A stretch of DNA of 64,000 nt, taken from NCBI GenBank assembly GCA_904419315.1, contig CAJFQY010000004.1:1-64000 (forward strand). Reading direction: 5' to 3'. This document shows positions 26,203 to 33,407 of this stretch, piece after piece. Position 1 is the stretch's first letter. Each line of letters begins with the position of its first letter. The stretch comes from Zongyangia gallinarum (GTDB lineage: Bacteria > Bacillota > Clostridia > Oscillospirales > Ruminococcaceae). Below the pieces are notes generated by a model, which was not told the origin of the DNA, made no database searches, and saw only the letters and a list, made by a program, of their open reading frames with translations. A program made the position numbers and the translations under genes.

Positions 26203-26580
26203 ATGGAAAATGGAAAAGACACCTTTTACTATACCTACTCGGCAAAACAACAGGAAGAAATTCAGAATATCCGAAAAAAATATCTGGCCAGAGAAGAAGA
26301 TAAAATGGAGCTGCTTCGTCGGTTGGACCGCAGTGCGACAAAAAAAGGAGCTATAATTTCGACTGTGCTCGGTGTAGTTAGCTGCCTGCTCCTGGGCGTT
26401 GGTATGTGTTGCACTATGGTCTGGATGGACAGATGGTTTGTTCCGGGAATCGTGATAGGCGTCATTGGTATTATAGGTGTGGCTGCGGCCTATCCGCTGT
26501 ACGCCCGTATTACAAAAAAAGAAAGAGAAAAGCTAGCTCCACAGATTTTAAAACTCACCGAGGAACTTTCAAAATCATAA
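26203..26580 (+). CDS. Small two-helix membrane protein
   Basis: A 125-residue protein with a charged N-terminal half (YYTYSAKQQEEIQNIRKKYL, a likely coiled segment), two membrane helices (about residues 49-70 and 80-98) and a basic/acidic tail. TTG 26197 is in frame, but AAAGGAAG at 26188-26195 best fits ATG 26203. Function unknown; its N-terminal layout resembles small clostridial hypotheticals next to multi-helix membrane proteins. Confidence 0.72.
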   Translation: MENGKDTFYYTYSAKQQEEIQNIRKKYLAREEDKMELLRRLDRSATKKGAIISTVLGVVSCLLLGVGMCCTMVWMDRWFVPGIVIGVIGIIGVAAAYPLYARITKKEREKLAPQILKLTEELSKS

Positions 26581-26625
26581 AAAAAACGGGACAGAAAGAG
26601 CATTCTTTCTGTCCCGCTTTTTTGT
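26581..26625 (+). terminator. Intrinsic terminator
   Basis: CGGGACAGAAAGA, loop GCAT, TCTTTCTGTCCCG, then CTTTTTT; flanked by an A run, so it may also work toward the reverse dedA gene. Confidence 0.85.
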
Positions 26626-26669
26626 GGACATCATCATCGATAGAGACTTCGTTACAGGGAGGATTTGCT

Positions 26670-27308
26670 TTATTCTTCCTCGCTTTTTTCTTTGTTGCGC
26701 TTTTTCCGTTTACGGTATAGGTAGAAAATACCAACCGCCACAACGAGAACCACCAAAACAATCACAGCAATATGGGTGTAGTTGTCAAAATATGGCATGG
26801 CATTTTCCCAGGCAGTACCCAATGCTGCTCCAATACAAACGAGAATAATGTTCCAAACAGTGCTGCCCAGTGTAGTCAAAAGCAAAAAACTGGGCAGAGG
26901 CATCTTTGCAAAACCTGCAGGAATGGAGATAAGGCTTCTTACAATGGGGATGCAGCGGCAGATCAGCACCGCTTTGCCCTGATACCGGTGAAACCATCGC
27001 TCTGCTTTTTCAACATGCTCAGGGCGCAGATGTGTGATCTGTCCGAATTTGCCGGCAAATAATTTTTTCAGCCGTTCCGCCTGAAAAATCCTGCCAAATG
27101 CATAAAGGACAATAGCACCTAACAGTGACCCAGCCGTTGCAGCCAGAACGGTTCCCGGAATATTCATGGCAGCCGTAACGGTAAGAGCCCCTCCAAATAA
27201 AAGGACCGCTTCTGAGGGGATGGGTGGAAAAACGTTCTCAATGAATATTAAAAGGAAGATTCCCCAATACCCAAATTGGTCGACAAACGAAAGCATCCAT
27301 TCCTGCAT
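26670..27308 (-). CDS. DedA family membrane protein
   Basis: A 212-residue DedA/SNARE-associated family protein; members act as lipid carriers (undecaprenyl-phosphate recycling in some bacteria). Family markers: FIENVFPPIPSEAVLLFGGAL, GSLLGAIVLYAFGR, and the RCIPIVRSLISIPAGFAKMP motif with functional Arg residues. The C terminus is a basic KRKKRNKEKSEEE tail. GGAAGGAGC in front of ATG 27308 selects that start over an ATG 30 codons upstream. Confidence 0.9.
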   Translation of the reverse strand: MQEWMLSFVDQFGYWGIFLLIFIENVFPPIPSEAVLLFGGALTVTAAMNIPGTVLAATAGSLLGAIVLYAFGRIFQAERLKKLFAGKFGQITHLRPEHVEKAERWFHRYQGKAVLICRCIPIVRSLISIPAGFAKMPLPSFLLLTTLGSTVWNIILVCIGAALGTAWENAMPYFDNYTHIAVIVLVVLVVAVGIFYLYRKRKKRNKEKSEEE

Positions 27309-27377
27309 TTTCAGTGCTCCTTCCGAAATTTGAAGTGATTTTAAATTCCTGCCATTGCGGGCAACGATTCTAATGCC

Positions 27378-27449
27378 TGTTACCAGAGAATGACACATAA
27401 ATAGTCCATTTATTTTGTAGAATTTAGGTTCATGCCATTCCTGGTAACA
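27378..27449. repeat. Inverted repeat in the dedA upstream gap
   Basis: TGTTACCAGAGAATG (27378-27392) and CATTCCTGGTAACA (27436-27449) are near-perfect inverted copies, one extra base in the first, separated by 43 bases. They lie 70-140 bases upstream of dedA in a 325-base gap that otherwise shows no gene. It could be an operator pair or the ends of a decayed small element. Confidence 0.5.
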
Positions 27450-27633
27450 AATTTATTGTGCGATGTAAAAATTCCAACAAAAGTGTGAAAGAGAACGACA
27501 GCGGAAAGATTTGATAAGTATAGCTAGATTACCGCCTTGTTCAGATGTGTTCCCAGAGGGCATTATATCATGTATGCACTCTGTAAATATAGACTATCAT
27601 TGAATTTCTTCCTCAAAATATACATCTGAGGAC

Positions 27634-28209
27634 CTATTCTCCTTTGACGACACTGGACATCCCATAGCAAATTAACTTGGTGGCAGTCTCGATGAGCTCC
27701 TCCAAAGAAAGCTTTTTCCCATCGGCTACCCACTGCCGGTAGAGTAAAGTGGAATTTGCCCCATAAAAGGCAAACACCAAGCTCTCCGCATATTCATCAA
27801 GGCCAAAGATACCCCGGTTGGTTTCACGACGATAATCCATAATCCGCCGGTTAATTTTTTCCCATACCGGCTGATAGCTGCCGCTGCACATGAGACGCTC
27901 ATGCAGCAACGGCATGTTGGCCGCGTGTTCGAAAAACAGACGGATCAAATCACGGATATCTTTCATACTGCCGTAGGATACCTTTCGTTTTATAAAGTTC
28001 TCAGCAATTTCGTCCTGCAGTTCGGCGAGTAAATCATCCAGACTATTGTAATGAAGGTAAAAGGTTTTTCGGTTGATCTGTGCGCGTTCCGTCAGCTCCT
28101 TGATGGTGATCTGGTCATAGTCCATTTCACAGATCATGGACTTGAAAGTGTTGTGAATAGCTTCCCTTGTCTTACGGACTCGCAGGTCTTCCGCTTTTTT
28201 CTTTTCCAA
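27634..28209 (-). CDS. TetR family transcriptional regulator
   Basis: A 191-residue TetR-type regulator. The N-terminal HTH is RKTREAIHNTFKSMI, ITIKELTERAQINRKTFYLHY, the AcrR-like signature with YxHY. The C-terminal ligand domain ends VFAFYGANSTLLYRQWVADG, similar to the DhaS/TetR_C group. TTG 28209 is the start, about 10 bases after AGGAGGG. A 29-bp inverted repeat lies directly upstream and a divergent promoter serves the broken oxidoreductase gene, so it likely controls itself and the 28.4-31.6 kb genes. Confidence 0.9.
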   Translation of the reverse strand: MEKKKAEDLRVRKTREAIHNTFKSMICEMDYDQITIKELTERAQINRKTFYLHYNSLDDLLAELQDEIAENFIKRKVSYGSMKDIRDLIRLFFEHAANMPLLHERLMCSGSYQPVWEKINRRIMDYRRETNRGIFGLDEYAESLVFAFYGANSTLLYRQWVADGKKLSLEELIETATKLICYGMSSVVKGE

Positions 28210-28229
28210 TAGAAATATTCCCTCCTTTT

Positions 28230-28258
28230 ATGCCTCACAAAAAAATATTGTGTGGCAT
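28230..28258. promoter_or_regulatory. Probable TetR operator
   Basis: ATGCCTCACAA, 7 bases, TTGTGTGGCAT: eleven-base arms with a single central T/T mismatch, 20 bases before the tetR start. Position and symmetry fit autoregulation by the adjacent TetR protein. Confidence 0.65.
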
Positions 28259-28285
28259 AATACGCAAATCTGTTTTTACAGACCA

Positions 28286-28314
28286 TTGATTTCATATATT
28301 ACATTTATTATAAT
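28286..28314 (+). promoter_or_regulatory. Sigma-A promoter for the 28.4 kb redox genes
   Basis: TTGATT (28286-28291), 17 bases, TATAAT (28309-28314), 28 bases after the palindrome; drives the oxidoreductase pseudogene and probably the genes behind it. Confidence 0.75.
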
Positions 28315-28408
28315 GCAAATATGAGGAAAAAGCAACACAAAAGAAATAAATCTAAAGTGTGTATTTATTGTGAATAAAAAGAAAATATAGACTGGGAGGA
28401 GACAGTAA

Positions 28409-29025
28409 ATGAAGGTTTTGTTGGTCAATGGAAGTTCCAGGCAGAACGGATGTACAGGCGTTGCACTAGCGGAGATTGCCCGCGCGTTGCAGGAGGAAGG
28501 AATCGACACAGAGATGTTTTTTATTGGGAATGAGGCAATACCCAACTGTGTCGCCTGCCGCAAATGTAGGGAGTCTGGCCGATGTGTTTTCAATGATTCC
28601 GTCAATCCATTTGTCGAAAAGGCAAAGCAGGCGGATGGTTTTGTATTTGGCTCCCCAGTTTATTTTGCCCATCCCAGTGCCCGCTTGCTCACCTTTATGG
28701 ATAGAGCCTTTTATTCCGGTGCGGTGCGTTTGTGTTTAAACCCGCCGCGGCTGTGTTAAGCGCACGGAGAGCAGGTACAACAGCTTCCTTTGATGTCATC
28801 AATAAGTATTTTACCATCTGTTCCATGCCGGTGGTGTCCTCTACCTATTGGAATCATGTATACGGTCAGCAGCCAGAGGAGGTCCAAGAGGACAAAGAAG
28901 GGCTGATGACCATGTATAACATCGGGAAGAATATGGCATGGATGCTGAAGTGCATCGCGCTCGGAAAGGAAAACGGACTGCAACATCCGGAGAATCCCAA
29001 GGTTTTGACAAACTTTACACGATAG
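28409..29025 (+). pseudogene. NAD(P)H-dependent flavin oxidoreductase, frameshifted
   Basis: A flavodoxin-fold reductase (about 205 residues if repaired) split into two frames. The first part has the FMN loop NGSSRQNGCTGVAL, CVACRKCRESGRCVF and the GSPVYFAHPSARLLTFMDRAFYSG run (in pieces). The second resumes with FKPAAAVLSARRAGTTASFD and MPVVSSTYWNHVYG. The break is exactly a 5-bp tandem duplication GGTGC (28718-28722 and 28723-28727); removing one copy restores YSGAFVFKPAAAV. So it is a recent inactivation, a sequencing error, or a reversible switch. Ribosome site GGGAGG precedes ATG 28409. Confidence 0.88.
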
Positions 29026-29043
29026 ATAAGGAGGTATTGTCTT

Positions 29044-30189
29044 ATGAACGATTTTGTGTACTCTTATCCCACAAAAGTCTATTTTGGCGAGGCGTCTGCC
29101 GCAAAAGCGCTGAAAGCAGAGCTGGGGGTAGACGTTAAAACGGTAATGTTGGCCTATGGCGGAGGCTCTATTAAGAAAAATGGCATCTACGATGAGCTGA
29201 CCAGTATCCTATGGGACGCAGGCAAGAAGATAGTGGAGTTTTCGGGCATTATGTCCAATCCCACCTATGCGAAGGTACAGATGGGAGCAAAACTAGCCCG
29301 GGAACAACATGTAGATATGATCCTTGGCGTCGGCGGCGGCAGTGTGATCGACTGCTGCAAGATGGTGGCGGCACAGGCCAAAACGGACATGGATCTGTGG
29401 GAAATGGAGTTTACCCACCGTGAATTGCCCTCTGATGCCATCCCCATGGGTGCCATCGTCACGGCTTCCGGTACCGGGGCTGAGATGAACGGAGGTGCCG
29501 TCATCACAAATGAAGAGAAAAAAATCAAGACAGGAATGCTGGGTTTTGCACCTCGGTTTGCAGTTCTTGATCCGGCATATACCTTGTCTGTCCCCCGGGT
29601 GCAGGTGATTTCCGGCGCTTTTGATACCCTGAGCCATGCCCTGGAAACCTATCTGGGCAGTTCCGACAAGGACAATGTTTCTGACGATGTCTCCCTGGCG
29701 ATTATGCGCAACACCGTTGTCAATATGAGACGTTTGTTATTGGATATCAATGACCTGCAGGCCAGGGGCAACCTCATGTGGGATTCTGCCATGGCGGAAA
29801 ACGGGATTTTAAAGGTAGGACGTCTCACCGACTTTCAGGTGCATCAGATGGAACATCAACTTGGCGCCTATACTGACTGCAACCATGGACAGGGATTGGC
29901 AGTGATTCAACCCGCCTATTGCCGCCATATGCTACAGGATGCGGAGGAAAAGTTCACTCGTTTTGCCAAGGTGGTATTTGGGGTAGACACCGCTGCGGCG
30001 GGAATTGATGCGCTGGCAGATTTTATTAAGGAGTGCGGCCTTCCTACCCATATGAGCGATCTAAAATCTAAGGTGGAAATTACACCGGAGGTACTTCGCC
30101 AGGTAGCCGATACCTGTAATATTATCAAATGCAACCCCAGGGAATTGAACCGGCAGGAAATCTATGAAATCTTGACGGAATGCTTATAA
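29044..30189 (+). CDS. Iron-containing alcohol dehydrogenase (butanol dehydrogenase type), copy 2
   Basis: A 381-residue paralogue of the enzyme at 15422. The shared stretches are long: VMLAYGGGSIKKNGIYDELT, IVEFSGIMSNPTYAKVQ, LAREQHVDMILGVGGGSVID, and metal ligands in DPAYTLSVP, SHALETYLG and HQLGAYTDCNHGQ. It lacks the first copy's longer Asn-rich segment near residue 310. AAGGAGG precedes ATG 29044. It follows the oxidoreductase pseudogene and is followed by a flavodoxin lipoprotein, as copy 1 is. Confidence 0.93.
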   Translation: MNDFVYSYPTKVYFGEASAAKALKAELGVDVKTVMLAYGGGSIKKNGIYDELTSILWDAGKKIVEFSGIMSNPTYAKVQMGAKLAREQHVDMILGVGGGSVIDCCKMVAAQAKTDMDLWEMEFTHRELPSDAIPMGAIVTASGTGAEMNGGAVITNEEKKIKTGMLGFAPRFAVLDPAYTLSVPRVQVISGAFDTLSHALETYLGSSDKDNVSDDVSLAIMRNTVVNMRRLLLDINDLQARGNLMWDSAMAENGILKVGRLTDFQVHQMEHQLGAYTDCNHGQGLAVIQPAYCRHMLQDAEEKFTRFAKVVFGVDTAAAGIDALADFIKECGLPTHMSDLKSKVEITPEVLRQVADTCNIIKCNPRELNRQEIYEILTECL

Positions 30190-30249
30190 GGCCACAGACA
30201 GTCGCAAGTTGTTAATTCTAACGGCACAACAGAAAGAGAGGTAGCCACA

Positions 30250-30922
30250 ATGTTAAAGAAAATAGCTGCAATGATGATGGCTGTAATGATGGTTCTCACC
30301 TTACCAGCCTGTGGGACAACCGGTGGAAATGAAAGCTCGTCATCGGGTTCCGATGCCCCCTCGCAAAATACGCCGACAACCACTTTAGCTCCTTCTCAGA
30401 CAGAGTCTGCCCCCAGCACAGAAAAGCCCGACCCAATCGGAGGAGGGGAAAGTCTTGGTTGCCTATTTTTCCTGGTCGGGGAACACAAGGGAAATGGCTT
30501 CCTATATTGCCGAGCAGACCGGAGGTGATCTGCTGGAAATTCAGCCGGAAACTCCCTATCCCACCGACTATAATCAATGCGGTGAGGTGGCCTTGGCCGA
30601 ACGGGATAATAATGAGCGGCCGGCCATCGCCAATTTGCCGGAAACCATCGACGAATATGACACCATTTTGATCGGCTATCCCATTTGGTGGCATACCGCG
30701 CCTATGATCATTGGCACCTTTCTGGAAAACTATGACCTGACCGGTAAAGAAGTATATCCCTTTACCCAATCTACCTCTATGGATACAGAACAATTTGACA
30801 ACTCGATTGCCTTCGTGAGAGAGAACGCCGGTGAAGCAACAGTTTATGACGGCTTGTTTGCAAGGCCAACAGATACAGAAGCGATTGACACCTATCTTAC
30901 AGATAACGGACTTGTGCAGTAA
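30250..30922 (+). pseudogene. Flavodoxin lipoprotein, one-base frameshift
   Basis: The counterpart of the lipoprotein at 16606. The first frame gives a lipoprotein signal (MLKKIAAMMMAVMMVLTLPAC) in which lipidation falls on the Cys of LPAC, and a Ser/Thr/Pro linker; the second gives the flavodoxin domain LVAYFSWSGNTREMASYIAE with GYPIWWHTAPMIIGTFLENY. The shift sits in the G run at 30445-30448: with three Gs the frame reads GGG-AAA-GTC (GKV) straight into LVAYFS. Either one extra G inactivated it or it is a homopolymer read error. AGAGAGG precedes ATG 30250. Confidence 0.85.
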
Positions 30923-30933
30923 GGAGAAAAATT

Positions 30934-31566
30934 ATGCAAAGACCGAAAAATGTGATTCATATCTTAAGTGCCCTGGATGGAAAAATTACAGGACCCTTTA
31001 TGGGGCTGGCCGCAACCCGAACGGCTAATCGGGAATACGCCAGGATCCGCACCGAATACCATGCGGATGCATGGCTTTACGGAACGGTGACCACCAAAGA
31101 GTTTACCGATCATCAGAAGCCGATATTGGACGACCAAGACATATCATCCTCCTTGGAGGATTTTATTGCAGACAGGGAAGCAGCCCTTTATTATGTGTCG
31201 ATCGATGCATTGGGAGAGATCGGATGGGAGTCCGGCATATTCCAAAGCCCGGGACGACCGGATGCACACATCATTGAGGTGCTGACCGAGCAGGCTTCCC
31301 CTGCCTATCGGGCCTATTTGCGGAGGCACGGTGTTTCCTATATCTTTGCTGGAGAGAAATCTCTGGATTGCAAAATCGCCTGTGAAAAGTTGTACCGGAT
31401 GTTTGACATCCAAACCATGCTGATCTGCGGGGGCGGAGGAATCAATTGGACGTTCCTGCAACAGGGGATGGTAGACGAGCTAAGCCTTCTGCTGGCACCT
31501 GCCGCAGATGGCGATCCGGATTCTGTCACCGTGTTCGAGCAATCTCCCTTTCTCTCCAAAAGCTAA
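30934..31566 (+). CDS. RibD C-terminal/dihydrofolate reductase-like protein, probably 3'-truncated
   Basis: A 210-residue RibD-C domain protein, a DHFR-fold NADPH reductase. Visible are the opening VIHILSALDGKITGPFMG, YGTVTTKEFTD, and the cofactor loop MLICGGGGINWTFLQQGMVDELSLLLAP. The protein stops at VFEQSPFLSKS, where relatives go on for some 25-30 residues with the final strands, so it is likely truncated. It lies 11 bases after the flavodoxin pseudogene with AAGGAG. Confidence 0.8.
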   Translation: MQRPKNVIHILSALDGKITGPFMGLAATRTANREYARIRTEYHADAWLYGTVTTKEFTDHQKPILDDQDISSSLEDFIADREAALYYVSIDALGEIGWESGIFQSPGRPDAHIIEVLTEQASPAYRAYLRRHGVSYIFAGEKSLDCKIACEKLYRMFDIQTMLICGGGGINWTFLQQGMVDELSLLLAPAADGDPDSVTVFEQSPFLSKS

Positions 31567-31599
31567 ACGCCAGGAAAAAAGAAAACAAAGTATTAGAGA

Positions 31600-31628
31600 T
31601 TGACTTGAAACTGTAGTATCCTTACGTT
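31600..31628 (+). promoter_or_regulatory. Promoter-like motif before apbE
   Basis: TTGACT (31600-31605), GAAACT-N5-ATCC (31607-31621) and a weak -10 TACGTT (31623-31628, 17-base spacing). Shares GAAACT-N5-ATCC with the site before alcohol dehydrogenase 1. Confidence 0.45.
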
Positions 31629-31685
31629 AATAAAGGAGAAAACTATGTGATGAAACATATTCTTTTTCATGGATGGAGGTAAAAG

Positions 31686-32717
31686 ATGAAGCTTTGGAAA
31701 TATAAAATGGCTGCAATCATACTGGCTGTAACCTTAGCAGGCTGCGGCGTTCAAACGGCTGATACACCACAAAGAGCGGAAAGAAGCCTCTTTGCCATGA
31801 ATACATACATGACCTTTACCGCTTACGGCGAGGGTGCGGAGACGGCTTTGCAAAAGTCCGAAGATTTGATCCGGGAAGTGGAGTTCCTTTGGTCCGTCAC
31901 AGAAGAAGGGAGCGATATTTATCGCGCTAACCACAGCGGGGGGCAGACAGTCGCTGTCAGCGAAGAGACCGCCGACCTGATTTCTTTTGCACTGGAAATG
32001 GCGCAGAAGACCGATGGCGCGTTGGATCCCACCATTTATCCAGTGCTCACAGCCTGGGGATTTACTACCGATCATAAGCAGGTCCCCTCCCAGGAACAGA
32101 TCGCAGAGCTGCAACAAAACGTGGGGTATGAACGCATCCAACTGGACGGTACAAACCTGACGGTTCCCGATGGGATGCAGCTTGATCTAGGCGCTGTAGG
32201 CAAAGGCTATACCGCCGATCTGGTCGTAGAACAATTAAAAGAGGATGGAATTGAATCCGCTTTAATCAGTCTAGGGGGGAATATCCAAGCCATTGGTTCC
32301 CGGCCGGATGGAAGCGATTGGCAGATTGGCATCCGCGCCCCCTGGAAAAATGGGAACCTAGGCGTGCTGGAAATGAGTGATATGGCGGTGGTAACCTCTG
32401 GCGGCTATGAAAATTATTTTGAAGATGCGGATGGCAATATTTACTGGCACATCCTCGATCCTACTACCGGATACCCGGCGGACAGCGGGTTGCAGGCGGC
32501 CGTCATCGTTGGTAAAGAGGGAAGGCTGTGTGATGCGCTGTCCACCTCTCTATTTGTGATGGGCGCGGAAAAGGCAGAGGAATACTGGAGGGAAAACGGC
32601 GGCTTTGACATGATTTTGGTCACCGATGAAAACGAGATTCTTTTGACAGAAGGGATCGCCGGCCAATTTACCCTAAACGACGGGCGTACCGAGACAATCC
32701 GGGTGCTACAGGCATGA
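31686..32717 (+). CDS. apbE: ApbE family FAD:protein FMN transferase lipoprotein
   Basis: A 343-residue lipid-anchored flavin transferase (signal ending LAGC) that attaches FMN to a Thr or Ser of extracytoplasmic redox proteins. Family motifs: MNTYMTFTAYG, DGALDPTIYPVLTAWGF, QLDLGAVGKGYTADLV, SALISLGGNIQAIGSR, WHILDPTTGYPADSG and CDALSTSLFVMG with the Mg-binding Asp. GGAGG precedes ATG 31686. No RnfG/NqrC-type FMN-binding domain target lies in the window. Its presence beside two surface flavodoxins fits an external flavin-based electron path. Confidence 0.93.
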   Translation: MKLWKYKMAAIILAVTLAGCGVQTADTPQRAERSLFAMNTYMTFTAYGEGAETALQKSEDLIREVEFLWSVTEEGSDIYRANHSGGQTVAVSEETADLISFALEMAQKTDGALDPTIYPVLTAWGFTTDHKQVPSQEQIAELQQNVGYERIQLDGTNLTVPDGMQLDLGAVGKGYTADLVVEQLKEDGIESALISLGGNIQAIGSRPDGSDWQIGIRAPWKNGNLGVLEMSDMAVVTSGGYENYFEDADGNIYWHILDPTTGYPADSGLQAAVIVGKEGRLCDALSTSLFVMGAEKAEEYWRENGGFDMILVTDENEILLTEGIAGQFTLNDGRTETIRVLQA

Positions 32718-32842
32718 CAAGGGACCTTCTTTTGGGACTTTGCCCAATGTGCGAGCCCCGCAAGAAAAAATCAGCGGACAGAAGCAAGCTTAGAGGATAA
32801 AGATTGTTCTAGGCGATATTCATCTCCAAGTGAAGGCATATG

Positions 32843-32880
32843 AAAAGACAGAAGCTCAAAAAGTTTCTGTCTTTATTTCA
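32843..32880 (+). terminator. Intrinsic terminator after apbE
   Basis: AAAGACAGAAGCT, short A loop, AGTTTCTGTCTTTATTT; about 125 bases after the apbE stop. The gap between (32718-32842) shows no gene. Confidence 0.7.
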
Positions 32881-32923
32881 TCCTACAAATGGAATAAAAA
32901 TGCTCAGTGTAAAGAAAAATACC

Positions 32924-32952
32924 TTGACACGAGGAGAAGAATTAGCTATAAT
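32924..32952 (+). promoter_or_regulatory. Consensus sigma-A promoter of the ylxM-ffh operon
   Basis: Perfect consensus TTGACA (32924-32929), 17 bases, TATAAT (32947-32952). Marks the start of the housekeeping block. Confidence 0.9.
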
Positions 32953-33008
32953 AATGGAGCACAATTGTAAAGAAATCCGCTTTACAGAGCGATGGTAGGA
33001 GAACGGAT

Positions 33009-33383
33009 ATGGGCAAGGATCTTTCAATTTCCGTATTGTTGGATATATATGGGGATATGCTCACCGAAAAACAGAAAGAGGTCATTGAACTTTATTATAA
33101 TGAAGACCTTTCTCTAGGGGAGATCTCCGAGCTTTCGGGAATTACCCGCCAAGGTGTCCGAGACTCCATTAAGCGGGGGGAAGCGTTCCTTCAGGAAATG
33201 GAGGACAAGCTCCAGTTTGCGCAAAAGTTCAAAGAACTGGCCCAGGTTCTTTCCCAGATCAAAGAAACGGCGGAGCAGATGGCCGATCACAATAAACGGT
33301 TCTGCTTTTCCCGGGAGATCGCTCAGATGGCGGCGCAGATTTATAATGCGGCTGAAAAATTGGAAGATGACATGCTATCATAG
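33009..33383 (+). CDS. ylxM: YlxM/p13-like putative DNA-binding protein
   Basis: A 124-residue protein with an HTH related to sigma-70 region 4: LLDIYGDMLTEKQKEVIELY then LSLGEISELSGITRQGVRDSIKRGE. It typically precedes ffh in Firmicutes and is thought to affect the signal recognition particle pathway. The C-terminal half is helical. A GGTAGGAG ribosome site precedes ATG 33009. It lies 24 bases before ffh in the operon with a consensus promoter. Confidence 0.9.
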   Translation: MGKDLSISVLLDIYGDMLTEKQKEVIELYYNEDLSLGEISELSGITRQGVRDSIKRGEAFLQEMEDKLQFAQKFKELAQVLSQIKETAEQMADHNKRFCFSREIAQMAAQIYNAAEKLEDDMLS

Positions 33384-33407
33384 AGTTTTGCAAGGAGGAT
33401 GAGGCAA

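Noticed and set aside
27309..27633. Insertion sequence or MITE between tetR and dedA
   Set aside because: Only one short inverted repeat is present; no transposase, no direct target repeats and no second copy in the window.
28700..28760. Programmed ribosomal frameshift in the oxidoreductase
   Set aside because: There is no slippery heptamer or downstream structure, and a simple 5-bp tandem duplication explains the break.
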